NCBI GenBank assembly: GCA_023634235.1
Contig: JAMKCF010000009.1
Span: forward strand, 9,734,001-9,798,000
Origin: Pisaster brevispinus
Taxonomy: Eukaryota > Echinodermata > Asteroidea > Forcipulatida > Asteriidae
Length of the DNA stretch: 64,000 nt
Reading direction: 5' to 3'
Positions 23,326 through 34,804 of the stretch are shown in pieces (the first letter of the stretch is position 1; every line of letters begins with the position of its first letter). The notes below the pieces were generated by a model, which was given only the letters and a program-made list of their open reading frames with translations, had not been told where the DNA came from and made no database searches. Made by a program: the position numbers and the translations under genes.

Positions 23326-23351
23326 GTCACCGATGGTATACCATCGGTGAC
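23326..23351. repeat. Perfect 26-bp palindrome
   Basis: GTCACCGATGGTA is followed immediately by its exact complement with no spacer. A second inverted pair (ACATGG and CCATGT) lies just upstream at about 23299-23320. It could be a cruciform or a dimer binding site. It has no other context. Confidence 0.9.
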
Positions 23352-25394
23352 GTTGCTGGTATCTGTTTTGCTTCTGTTGCTGAAATTTCCTACAACCGCA
23401 TGTTATTAAAAGCTTCAACACTAACGGCACTTTCAGTTTGAAATAACGTCACCGAGCCGTGATTGTAGATTCATATTCAGTCATCTCCCGTACACTTTAA
23501 AGGAAGCCCCGCGAAATCACCAATTTTCTAAAATGTTATAATCTGAAACTATACGTGGTGTTATTCAACTGTGCGTGGAAATAAATAAGCCCCATCCCGT
23601 TTGGGCGTGATGATTCAAGAGCATCCCGTGTAAGCCCCATCCCCTAGGGGGAGGGTTGATTCAAAGTCTTCCTAGGTAGTAACCAAGGTTATTCCACCGC
23701 TTTCCGAATACTCAAAGGGGGAGGGGGGCTTGGCCAACAGGTTGCGCTCTCTCATATCAGATAACACTGTTGACAAATGCATGCAGAAGTCTGAAAAATT
23801 GCGTTTTCCCTTGACAATTCCCGTTCATTCCCGCGAGAGGATACGTGACATTCAAACGGACACGGCGCAGATAGATAGACGACTGCAGGGAAAAGATGTC
23901 ATCCCTGGAATGTCCTTTCTTGGTATTAAATTTGAGATCAGGAACTGTTCCCATCCTTTCGGAACCTTACACCAAAAGGTTCCGTCGAAAATCGTGACTG
24001 TATTACGCATATAATAGAGAGAGATAAGATATGTATTTTCTGTAGTCTAGAAACATAATGTGGCTATCCTCATTAGCCCTTCACACTATTTGACTACCAA
24101 TCCAATTTAGTCTCACGAATAAAACCCGAAGAGTCAACCGATTGAGTCTTTCTCAGTGCGACTCAGTTATGGACGCCATGTTTTTTACGCACGCATTCAA
24201 AACTTGCCATATAGATAGAAGGTCAAGATCGACCAATAAAACACGTAGAAATACTCATTGCGTGTCGCCATTTCGTCACACACGCATGTCTCATTGACAC
24301 ATAGTGTGTTCAACTCGCTCAGCGTTGTTCCTGTGTTCTTTTGCTACGATTTTAGCCCAATGTCATTGTCCGACGATTCCGACCAGAGTTTTCCGTCATT
24401 ACATCGGGACGCATTTTCAATGCGCCACTATAATCTTAGTTGCGCCACTTGGGGAGTCAATGTGTATTTTAACCATTGATCGCCATTAATATTGAATATT
24501 TAAGGAGCTCAATGGTTATAGTGGTGCGTGGTGGACACACTTATATGGTTGCCTCGTGTGACGTACGTGCGAGGAGTAAATTATGTGTTGACATCATTGA
24601 TCAGAGATGACTTTGATGGTGTTAGAAAAAGGAACGCTGAGGTCGTCAAGCAATGGAAACGCACCACGTCTATACGCGCCACTCCCAGCCAGTGATAGGC
24701 TTTCCTTGTATCTCAGTGAGGGCGCTGTTTGATCTTGTATTCTTGATCATTGGCCTGTTAATTCACGCAGGGCCCATTTTATTCCCTAAAACCAAAGTTT
24801 GTCCTGGATATCGGGGAAATTGCTGGTCCGGATTTGTCTTCCTTTCTTTTATCACAAAAGCAATACTGATAATTTCTCTCCAGAATCAATCCTAGACCCT
24901 ATCAAAGTATAATGATTATCAGATGATCGAGCAATTATTATCATGTCTTCCTGCTGAAAAAGGATGAGATTTGAAAGGTGTAGTTCAAGGAATATTGGAT
25001 TGATGGATCGGTCTGTAAGGGTGGATGCACCGTTGGCAATTAGCCACAAATTAACCGCACCCGTCGTTACATCACAGTTGTCTCATTTTCCCCCATAGCT
25101 TTAAAGAGAACAACAGTCCCAGTACACCGGGTTCACATTCAACTGCCGGTTTACTAAGAAACAGTGGCCCTGAAAACGCGCCCTCTGGGGAGTGTTTACA
25201 CCAAAACAAAGTTGTCGACTGTGTGTTTTGGATAAGGGCATCTGATATTATTTTTCACAAAGATGACAGCGTTTTATATTAGATGAAAACATTTCTCGCA
25301 ATGACTGATATACCTGATTGGTATACCTATGTTTAAACACCCTTCGAGTTATTGTACAGGATTAAGAATTGACAAAATAGCCGCAGACGGTGAT

Positions 25395-25650
25395 CATGTT
25401 TTGTGTGAAAATTTTGGCTTTATCCTTTCAAGAGAAAACAGTGATAAACCACGCACAATTTTCAGCATGTAAACACATTGTCCGTGAGTTTGGTTGTATC
25501 AACCGAAATCAGCTGTTGCCGACTTCATTTAGGGAAATATTTCACAGAAAATGTGGGTTCTATAATGAACTTCATAATCAGTAAGCTTTCAGACTGTAAT
25601 TAAACAACGACGTTTTTAATCCTTACCATATAATATCTTTATTATTATAA
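25395..25650 (+). mobile_element. Dispersed repeat, family D
   Basis: It shares CACGCACAATTTTCAGCATG, TGTAAACACATTGTCCGTGA and TTGGTTGTATCAACCGAAAT with 17030-17320 in the same orientation. Non-coding. Confidence 0.5.
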
Positions 25651-26310
25651 ATTGTAGTGTTTTAAGCCTACCTGGTCTTCACAATTAGCTGATGACTAGA
25701 TAGTTAAAGACGCCCTTAAAAGTACTTTCGAGTAAACTTTTGGTTACATTAGTCAAACCTTTGGTTATAATTATAGTGTTTTACTATAATTTAACTATCT
25801 AAAAAATATTTACAAAAACAAATACGAAATGTGTTGGATTATGTTGGGCGAGGAAAAGTCTGAATGTAAAACGATGACGTCGCACTGAAGCTCAACAATT
25901 TCCCGCTTCTTTATGTTGTCTGTGGGTGGGGGTCGAATTAATGTGATATCTCGGAGAACAATGTTGCTGTGTACCATCTGATTGAAAAAGGTTTTGAACC
26001 GATAAGACAACGATGCTACGGGGAGGGGATGCTGGACGAGACAATCTGTTGAGTCTCATTCAACGCGTCAGGACATCACTCATTAAACATATTATTTTCA
26101 TTCTGTATGATTGATACTTGCAAACCGCATCAGTGATTTAGACGTAATATCTGTTTAATGTAGTATGAGGGTCCATGACTTATCCATCAACGTTGAGGTG
26201 TAGTGTGCGTGTAACGCTCGATGGAAAATGGTATTCTTCTTAAAGAGATGGTTCACACTTTCTGACCGAGCCGGCCACGCCAATACCCTTGGTTCTGTGT
26301 GTATTTACCA

Positions 26311-26500
26311 GTAAGTGTAGATCCGAATCAGTAGATCCCAGTCAGTGTTGATCCAGGTCAGTGTAGATCCGAATCAGTGTCGATCCAAGTCACTGGATCC
26401 GAGCAGGGAGATCCAGGTCAGTGTAGATCCGAATCAGTGTCGATCCAAGTCACTGGATCCGAGCAGGGAGATCCTAGTCAGTGTTAGATCCGGGTTAGTA
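26311..26500. repeat. GATCC-rich tandem array with exact 60-bp duplication
   Basis: Short units of the type GTAGATCCGAATCAGT and GATCCAGGTCAGT repeat irregularly. Inside them, 26351-26410 and 26411-26470 are identical 60-bp copies, so the last duplication was recent. Confidence 0.9.
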
Positions 26501-26538
26501 ATGTTTTGCGGGTGCAGATAGCGGATCAGTGAACTGCA

Positions 26539-26684
26539 ATAGACTGTGCAAGTCTCGCGCGTATTTGAACATTGGGATCCGTTAAAGCGCGTGAGTTTGT
26601 TTCTTTCACGCGTTAAAGCAATGTAGGTGGGACCACAGTGGTCCCAAAAATGTTCGAATACGCGCGAGACTTGCATGGTCTATT
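26539..26684. mobile_element. Foldback element with long arms
   Basis: The left arm at 26539-26572 contains TGCAAGTCTCGCGCGTATTT. The right arm at 26650-26684 contains its complement with one or two mismatches. The loop includes the 17-bp palindrome GGGACCACAGTGGTCCC. About 34 bp of arm and a 77-bp loop suggest a small foldback MITE. No flanking duplication was confirmed. Confidence 0.6.
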
Positions 26685-26904
26685 CGGGTGAGACTAACCA
26701 AAGCCTCACCTCCCCTTCCCCGCAACGTGGAATTGAAAAGAATGCATTTTTTGTTTCTAAACTTCAATTCAACTTTCGTATAAAATGAGAATGACGCAAG
26801 AAAATAAATGTGAAAATGCCATGATACGATGGGTAATACACTCTAAAAATTCCCAGTTTAGCATTGACACTGATTCCAGGTCCCGTGGGGCCTGACCCGG
26901 TTCT

Positions 26905-27151
26905 GGGTCAGTATGACCCGGAATTTGTGTCAAAATGACCCAGGAGTGGGTCATACTGACCCAGGAGTGTGTCAAAATGACCCAGGAGTGGGTCAAAATG
27001 ACCCAGGAGTGGGTCAAAATGACCCAGGAGTGGGTCATACTGACCCAGGAGTGGGTCATACTGACCCAGGAGTGGGTCAAAATGACCCAGGAGTGGGTCA
27101 TACTGACCCAGGAGTGGGTCAAAATGACCCAGGAGTGGGTCAAAATGACGC
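26905..27151. repeat. 21-bp tandem array of IR3 GGTCA/TGACC palindromes
   Basis: Twelve units GGGTCA-NNN-TGACCC start at 26905, 26927 and then every 21 bp from 26948 to 27137, separated by AGGAGT. Nine have both half-sites intact. Units 2 and 4 have GTGTCA in the left half, and the last has TGACGC on the right. The spacer is AAA, TAC or GTA. GGTCA-NNN-TGACC is the consensus shape of an oestrogen-response element. Because the period is a multiple of three, long repeat-coded frames appear on both strands; I do not consider them genes. Confidence 0.95.
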
Positions 27152-29029
27152 AGAGTCCGATTTAAAATACACGTTTCCGGGTAAGCCAGACCCAGAAAAG
27201 GGCCAGGTCCCCCTAAGGATCCGGAATCTGGGTCAATGCTGACCCAGGAAATGGTGTTTTGTTTTCGTTTAACTATATACATTGAGTCAAAACTCTCTTT
27301 AAAATGGGGAACTCCCAAAGAAATATGAAGAATTATAGTCAGATTTCCAGTTAGTTGCTAATTGTAAAGTTAAATAAACCCTGCACATTGGTGTGCTACG
27401 TGTTTGAGTCCTAGCAATCCAAACTTTCAGTACGCAGAGCACGTTTTTTGCGGAATTTTTAATAATCAGCAAAAGTTTACCCAGAAAAATGTTCATTACG
27501 CAATCATGAGTGAGTTGATTTAACATTCTGAGAACCACAATAACATAAATCTTCAGAAGTAATCATGAAACATTGTGTTCTTCGAATCCCGCACGTTGAG
27601 ACACCGATAATGGGGCACCGGCCCCTTCTGTTGGTTTTTGGTTGGGACCCATGGGACGCTGGACTGATTTACCACTCGGCACGCAATCCGCTAATGTGCA
27701 ATGACTGAATTGGCTCGCGGGAAACCGCTGTAAATTGCGTCTTCCCCCTGCAAATCTCAGGAGAATTTCTAAATTCTGAAAATATGACTTGATTTCACCA
27801 CCCCCTCTTAAATTTGACTCATTAATCGCGCAGTTCATTTTTTTTTCTTTTCTTCTGACTAATCTTGGAAACATGCAGTTCACAGCACCTTCCATTGGTT
27901 CCATTAGTTCCAACCCTTTCGTCATGGTTATATTATTATCCATAATTGACGGAGAATGTTGATGGAGCACTGCGTTGACTCTTGGGAAAACATTCCCGAA
28001 TCACGAACTTCATTGCCATTTTGGAATTTGCACATAAACGAATGGATTAACAGAGCTTGAATACTTGTGGCTTTGTTAACGGTCAACCTAACAGTAACAC
28101 AGAAACTCCAAAGTGTAAAAGATTATTGATATTTTCTCAGACTAAAAATCTAAACTTGTACGCAATCCTCGGAGCGCTGCAGCCCTTGGGTTGGAAGAGA
28201 GATGCTCAAAAAAAATAAAGCTATAGTGATGAGGTCCACTTTTTTAGATGCTGATGTTCAGTTTTGCATTCCATGTCTCTTGGAGACTATGATTTGACTG
28301 GATAAATGAAAACAGTTCAAGTCGGTACTATTGGCAATATGCAGGCGGGCTTCCACAAAATGATTATTTAATATTATGACCTGATGATAGAATCATTGTA
28401 ACTGCGATTTATTGAAATTATATTTTAAATGATTCTGAATTGGGCTCGTTCAGAAGAATTTTCCTCATAAAATAAGGTAGCGTTTCGTGGGTTGTTTTTC
28501 TTAACAATACGCTAGCCCAAGGACAATGTTGCCATCGAAATCGCTTCTTAAAAACGAGACCTCAAAAGGAGGGGGATCCAAGGTTCCGGAGTCGTTTGGA
28601 GACGATTTAGGTTTGTTGACGAGGTTCACATCTGGATTTGAGTGCGGTATAAACCGCTTTAAAGGAGGTAGCAGTTTATGTGTCCTCGTGGGGATAAAGT
28701 GGTAAAACTTTTACTCAGTGAGTTGTCTTATGTCCCGATAGCTGTACGTATTGTAACATGGAGACCTATGGCACAGTGTGTACAGTGGTGTTAGTTTAGT
28801 CGCGGTACTGCGGTGTTGATCTAGCGGTTTGCTAAGTAAACTCACTTTGGGGTTTGGGTTTCGGGGTGGCAGAAATGCCAAGTCGCCTCACGTCGGAACA
28901 AAAGAGCAACACATACGGCTTATTGTATTGCGGACAATATTGCTAAAGAAGGTCTCCGAGACTTGCCCTCAAACGAACTTGGGCACATCGAAACATTAAT
29001 TTATACGGTGTGCATAATATTTTTGTAAG
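27152..29029. other. No supported gene
   Basis: A minus-strand frame of 135 codons (27970-27563) is open but has no clear acceptor. Part of it (about 27720-27560) looks like a worn tRNA-type repeat, with GCCGAGTGG and GGGATTCGAAG on the minus strand. The remainder is AT-rich with nothing recognisable. Confidence 0.35.
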
Positions 29030-29345
29030 ATTGAAATAATGTTAATGTTCACAGAACTCATATTTATGGTATAAAGATAGTCGTGGTGGGAAAACTTCCC
29101 TTAAAACATATGGGGTTTTTTATGCTGTAGTTTTTGAGAAATTAGTCAAACAACTAATTTTGATCGATCTCGCGAGTCCGAAAAACAACATTCGAAAATA
29201 GTGAAAACAGTGACGGGGTTTGTTCACTATTTTCTAGTGACTCTGGTGAACGATTGAGCTTAAACTTTCACATAGGCCTACAGGTTTGTTATTGTATGTA
29301 TTTGTTGGGTCACATGATACTGGTTACTGAAAAGTTGAAACCGTG
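29030..29345 (+). mobile_element. Dispersed repeat, family D
   Basis: It aligns by eye with 57545-57885 over its whole length: TTAATGTTCACAGA, GGTATAAAGATA, GGTGGGAAAACTTC, TTTTGATCGATCTCG-like text, and CGATTGAGCTTAAACTTTCA. No ORF. Confidence 0.55.
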
Positions 29346-29981
29346 TTTAAATTTAAAATAATTAAAAATTACACTTTGCCTGCTTTGGTAATCCTACTCA
29401 TGCAAGTAACTGGAGTTTTCTGCCTGTGACACTGTGTCTAAAAGGCATTTAACAAAAACTGAAGGCATCCGCAAAGCTCAGTTCCATCTTTACTTAGCCA
29501 TCACTGCTCAACTCCATCAATTTCACATTCAACAAGACTTACGGTACTCTCTACACCTCTGCATTTTTAATGTGACCACCTTTAAACGCAAAGCTCATCT
29601 ATTCGTATGAAGACCTCACTATCAATCTATGAAAAAGCGTGTACGGATTCCAAGCACAAAGTAAACACTCGCGAACTAGATTTGTGTGTTTACAAATCAA
29701 AACCGACCCACGTTTTCATCAGTCGTCACTTGTTAGCAAAAATTAATCATAAAGTATTTATAATGTCATTTACCACTTGGACGTTTGGTGATTTACAGCG
29801 GATGCGAGTGTGTCTCGAAGAAAGTACCGTCGAACGGTGAGCCTTGATGGAGAAAAATACCAGATTTCCGTCCTTCAAACATTGCGGAGAAAACCGCACT
29901 TTGGCCCATGAATGTCACATGTTAGAGCGATATCATACAGTCGTGTTCCGGACTGCTCATCAAAGACCGCGTAGGCCTAGT

Positions 29982-30057
29982 TGATGCGACCGTGAGTTGA
30001 TGACTTCCGCCTGCCGTCGATCGCGTTAGACCCAAGGGTGTTATTACGGTCGCATCA
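29982..30057. repeat. 12-bp perfect inverted repeat with 52-bp loop
   Basis: TGATGCGACCGT at 29982-29993 and ACGGTCGCATCA at 30046-30057 are exact complements. The loop is GC-richer than the flanks and contains CGTCGATCGCG. It may be a small hairpin or a remnant of a foldback element. Confidence 0.7.
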
Positions 30058-31393
30058 CCGTAGTACTTGTCACGGAAGTTCAACCTAGGGTATTTGTAAT
30101 GGGTTAAGTCTCTCTTTTTTTCTAAAGCTATCAAGCAACACGTCAACAGTTATTTTGAAACGTGCGATGACAGCGGGGTAGCATTTAGGCCTAATGATAT
30201 TAAACAGTACAGTAAAAGAGACAAAAACATGGGTCGAAAGATGGAGTTTGTAAAAGGACGTATAACTGTACCAAGTTTGGTATTTATTCTTGCCATGCTG
30301 AACGTTTAGACCAAGGCAAATCTTTTTATTTAGTTAAACAATTACAATGAAATTTAGAAACTTTAATTATGATCATCAGACCTTTGTGGAAAATTAAACA
30401 CATATTTGAATGTGGAGATAAATTCATGACAACCTCATAATTGAATTAACCGTCCTGAATTAAAAAACAACTGTCGATAGGTGACTGTTATTTGGGCATA
30501 AATGTCACAATCGCAAACTGTCAACGGACTATACAAGCACTCACTGGTGCAGCCAAGTTTGGGGTAGAAACTATATGTTCCTTGGTTAACGATGTTGTCA
30601 TTTGTTGAACTTGCTCTCGATTTTGATTTGAAACGTAAACTGATGTTCACTGAGTCAATAAACTAGATGAGTACCATGGGGGTCATAAGCCAGCCTTTTT
30701 ATGAAATTGTACGTGAGGTTTATATGACCTTTAGTGGAGCACATTTTATTTTATTTTCCCCAAGCTGTTGCAAGTAAACACACTTTTTGAAGCTCGGTAA
30801 AGCACGTGTGGGTAAAACAACAGTCGAGATAACAATAACGGTGTTCTAACGTTTTTGTGTGAAAACGTTAACTTTGAGAATATTTGTAGCTTATGGTTTC
30901 CTTTTCCCGAAACTAGGCTATTGAACAAAACACATAGGTCTAGGACCTAATGTCAAGTTATGTGAGTGCCAAGTTTCATGTAAAAAGCAATTTTTTAAAA
31001 TTCACTTTCAATGAATGACTCTCCTCAAAAAATGTTGGGCCCTTTATTCATTGTCCATTATGGGTTTTTTTGCGTTGTCCATGGCTTTTGGGTGGCTGCA
31101 TTCCCGGTTGAGAAATCCGATCACGACTAATGTCTGGGCCTTGTGTACCGTGACTTATCACATTCTAGGTGGTCGAGATTTGAAGATGTCCACGCTTATT
31201 ACGAAGCCATAGAGGTCGTGAGTTCACAGACAGGACACCCAAAACACCTTCCATTTTGTTCAAATTGTGCTTACTGTTTTAAAATAAATAAATCACCACG
31301 GAGAAAAATTACTCGTTTTGAAATTATAGAGGTTTGAAATACCGTTTTTTGTTTTCCTGCAAACCAAAGCGCCTTGAGCTATATCTCAATACT
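30058..31393. other. No supported gene
   Basis: AT-rich sequence with short open frames only. No splice-bounded candidate and no shared repeat was seen. Confidence 0.45.
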
Positions 31394-31766
31394 TTGAAGT
31401 CAGGGTTACTTTTGGTAATTACGGGTCTCTACAAGTTTTTATCATCAACCTTACTAGGTAAGGAGCATTGGAGGGCTGTTGATATTATAAAACATTATTA
31501 GGAACGACCCCCTTTGAAGTAACTTAGTTTTAGAAAAAGAGGGGTTTTTTCACCCAAAATTTGAATCTGAGAAAGGCTTCAGGCATCGGAAAACACACAA
31601 TTCTATGCAACAAGAGTAACTTTTGTTTCTTTTATTATTTTCCTGCAACTTCGATGACCAAATCAGCAAAAATTTTCACAGGTGTGTTAACGTGTGCATA
31701 ATGCTGGGGCTCACCAGTTGAGGATACTGGTCTTTGACAATTACCAAAAGTATACCCTGCCTTTAA
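31394..31766. mobile_element. TTAA-flanked MITE, subfamily B (reverse copy)
   Basis: Its right end reads CAAAAGTATACCCTGCCTTTAA. Its left end is the worn complement (TTGAAGTCAGGGTTACTTTT). The interior matches 11126-11502 in reverse complement over about 370 bp, including GAATCTGAGAAAGGCTTCAG and CTGCAACTTCGATGACC. Confidence 0.7.
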
Positions 31767-33197
31767 AATGACTTTGTCTTGATTCATTTGCTCGATTCTT
31801 ATGGTTTTATACCAGGCAGCAGGGCAGTGCGGTTTACGAGTTTAACTAACTTGGGAGTCGTCTCAGATAGGCCTATTAACATTACAAGCTCTCCTGTCAC
31901 TTCCACGAGTAGGCCACATTTTTAATGTTAGCATCCTGATCTGGTGTTTCCGCTGCATGTACCGGACTAAAAAAAAAACTCAAATCTTTTAAACCAAACC
32001 GTCCCTTTGTGTAGCACTCTCTGTGCAGTACCTTTAATGTTGGTTGCCGTACAGTCCCTTTAGAGTGTTTCTTATGGACAGTTCATAAAATAAGTTGGGA
32101 AAGGGGCAGACGATGAAAGGCTGTTTCGCAAGGTTTCCGTCTGACGATTGCGTGATTACGATCTCGACATGTAGTCAAAAAAATGGGCCACCTTCCCAAC
32201 ACCTGGCCAACAGCAAGAAATATGGCGCGCGTCTGTCTCCCTTCCCATAATTCATCTCTTCCCTGTAGGTATAGTTACCCTTTATATAGTCCCGACTGAT
32301 GGCCACAACATCCCCAGATCATCTTAAAGGTACCGCGTTAACACCTTGATCAGAAATAGAAATATTAGTAAATAAATACTTCGGGAAAAATCATGTTTTG
32401 CCTTGCGAACTTGGGAGGTTTTTTTCTCCGCAGAAGTATTTGAAGGTTTATAAACACTTTCACTGATGAGCCGAAACACATTCCATCGCAGAGTTTACAC
32501 TTTATATTTACGAGAGGCGTAAGGTTTATTTACATATGTCGTATATCAGAAAAGCTCATATTCACCGGCAAAATAGCCATGTGCATTTAATAGTATCTAC
32601 CTGTACGTTCATGTGGCCATCTTCTTGTGCTGTGGTGGTGGGGCATTTTTATGCAGTGCTGAACTGATGCGAAACTGTTAACAGTTTCTGAAACAGTTGA
32701 ACTTGAACGTTTTTCTGTCACTTTTATTTCTGTCCGAGTACAAAAACTGACGTGTCTTCAGCTGGTAATTTTAGCATTTACATCTATGAGTAAACAGTTC
32801 TTGAAATTTTAAGAACTTCGTGTGGAAGAAACTTATTATTATCACAGAGTGCTACGTGATCTAGGAGTAGAGGTCATTGGTCTTAAGAAGATAGTGACTC
32901 TATTTGGCGTCAATTCTAACATTACAGCACTGCATTTTGGAAGAGTGCCGTACGTTCAATCAAACGCAAGGACCGTTGAAAATGTTCTTGCTATAGTGAC
33001 GCTGATTGGTTTTTGTTTTTTAACATAAAAATCCTAAACGGTAGCACGTGTTTTCTACTTTTGTAGTTTTCATTTCTGTTGCCTCTCGTCGATCGCAAGA
33101 CAAAACTCGAAGATACTTTCTGAGGACGATTTGTCTGGTAATGAAAGAGACACTATCGTAAGATATTATTTTTATGTATTTTTCACCTCAATTACAG

Positions 33198-33334
33198 GGT
33201 GTAGTGCTAATGAGTATGGAATCTAGTGTTTTCGTCCGGTGGTGGACTTCGAGCCATAAGGCCGCATGTCTTCATGGAACGGCCTGATAACGACTTTCTG
33301 TCGTCAGAAACCATGGAGGAAGGAAACACTAAAA
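33198..33334 (+). CDS. Candidate exon carrying a start codon
   Basis: A strong acceptor (TTTTTCACCTCAATTACAG, AG at 33196-33197) and a good donor (CTAAAA|GTGAGT at 33334/33335) bound 137 bp. An ATG at 33274 opens MERPDNDFLSSETMEEGNTK and leaves in phase 1. A second in-frame ATG at 33313 has a strong Kozak context (ACCATGG). Bases 33198-33273 would then be 5' UTR. They contain an upstream ATG (33212) in another frame that makes a 27-codon overlapping ORF (MSMESSVFVRWWTSSHKAAC and more). The next exon could be the GC-rich stretch from about 33767, whose frame fits phase 1, but its acceptor is poor. No family is recognised. Confidence 0.35.
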
Positions 33335-33719
33335 GTGAGTATCAAGAAAGAAATATTCTTGAAGTTTAGATTGAATTCTCAATCTTTCAAGAAATCCAAA
33401 TTTATAGGTAACGTTACCTATTCAGCAACTGCCGCTATATATTCCGCGGCCGTTACGTGATGTCACACCAGGTGCCCACCTTGGCGCGGTCATCAAAGCA
33501 CGTAGACAACACGTGCACACCTGAACCACTGAGGCCAACGAAACAGTCGTCAACAATCTTGAAATACAGCTGAAATGTAAGATTTACAGCAAGGATACAC
33601 CTGGGTGCACTGTTCACATCTTATGACAACGTGGGAAAGTCTACATCCAGCAAGGGCAGGTGAAGCCACTAAAACACTTCCATATGATGACTGATTATAT
33701 GTTTGGATATTTTCTTTAC

Positions 33720-33999
33720 CTGTGGGGCGATTGGCGAGAGATGGCGTATCCTCAGAGTTTAGGGCTAACGACGACGGGTGGGCCATCTGCGCGGGTCAGG
33801 GACGCGCTCGCTATGGAGCTGCCCATTTTGGTGGCGTCCCGTTGGTTCCGCTGGTGAACCGCAGCGGATATCCAAAGCGGACGGAGGAGGGGGGCGATAT
33901 TGAACAGGAGTCTTGCGTGATCCAGGATGGCCCAAAGGGAAAGAAAACATCAGCTACCCCAACAGACATTGGCTTATGTTGTTTGGACGAGATGTAGGC
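33720..33999. other. GC-rich island, open on both strands; possible exon
   Basis: Plus strand: a frame containing GVPLVPLVNRSGYPKRTEEG and IEQESCVIQDGPKGKK runs to a TAG at 33997. Joined at TATCCTCAG|AG (about 33766/33767) it would continue MERPDNDFLSSETMEEGNTK in phase. That acceptor has other AGs just upstream and a displaced pyrimidine tract. Minus strand: an ATG at 33786 (after an in-frame TGA) gives MAHPSSLALNSEDTPSLANR and reaches an excellent donor, CCCACAG|GTAAAG, at 33720. A third minus frame (FGYPLRFTSGTNGTPPKWAA) is open too. At most one of these is real. Confidence 0.35.
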
Positions 34000-34804
34000 C
34001 TATGGGGTCCTTGTATTGTGTAATGCATTCAAAGAACTCACCCTAAAACCCAACGAGTGTGAGAAGGTTGATCCACAAAGCACGTTATCCGCATTGCCTT
34101 TGTTGCTCTACGGACTTTTAGTGCACCATTTTTTTAAAAAGTGGTTTTTTTTGGGGGGGGGGTTGCATGTTACTAGAGCCTAAACCAAGGTTGAACGGAA
34201 AACAAATTTTAATGAAATGATGATATGAACTATCAATGTCCACGTGTTAACACAGAATCTAAAGCCAAGATCGCCACAATGCAGGTAGTGTGGTTTCAGT
34301 ACGAGGGGGACGAGCGAATCCTCCACAAAAATAATTGCCTCCTTCCTGAGTGCGCGATGAGGGCGCACTCTACTTCTTTCGGTGTGGTTAGAAAACCGGT
34401 GATCTCATTGTTCGTGAGTGGTCTGGAGGGTTTTGGTCCGTTTTCTTCCCAAACAATGTAGGATAACTGTCCATAAAGGCAGTTCTCAATGACATTTTTA
34501 AAACATCGATTTCATTTAAAAGTTAAGCGTTCTCTGCTCTATTTTTACCGCCTTCCTTATCAACCATTGTTAAGGAGTTGTCGATACTGTTTGTGTGTTA
34601 TATTGTCATTTAGTCTTTGAGGACTCTCTTGGGGTCGAAACGTGAGGACGTAAACACGTATTGCATTTTTTCACTTTCCCATCAACAATCAATTGGTTTG
34701 ATTTCGTTTTTGTTTCAATGGGGTAACAGTTTTGAATAATAAAACAAAAACAAGGAGGGATGTGTAGTTTTGATCCTACTGAATATTTTTTACAGCAATT
34801 TCAT

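Larger units (their letters stand above)
21323..26310. other. No supported gene; a few structural motifs
   Basis: Apart from the palindrome at 23326 and the family D copy at 25395, this block holds AT-rich sequence. It has modest open frames at 21922-22254 and 23730-24014 that lack splice sites. TGCACTTCGCAT and ATGCGAAGTGCGC form an inverted pair at about 22068-22118, inside the first of these frames. I see no recognisable protein. Confidence 0.4.

Noticed and set aside
23730..24014. 94-codon plus-strand frame containing RIRDIQTDTAQIDRRLQGKD
   Set aside because: Protein-like in places but it lacks an ATG, and its only acceptor (TCATATCAG) is weak. Not enough to call.
26905..27151. 21-bp palindromic repeats considered as a CRISPR or phage-type array
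   Set aside because: No spacers and no cas genes; the surroundings are eukaryotic.
26769..27318. Long open frames on both strands reading as MTQEWVK/LTHSWVS-type or DPLLGQY-type repeats
   Set aside because: They exist only because the tandem unit is 21 bp (seven codons) without stops. There is no start context, splice sites or unique sequence.
27563..27970. 135-codon minus-strand frame
   Set aside because: Partly overlaps a worn tRNA-like repeat, with no splice evidence.
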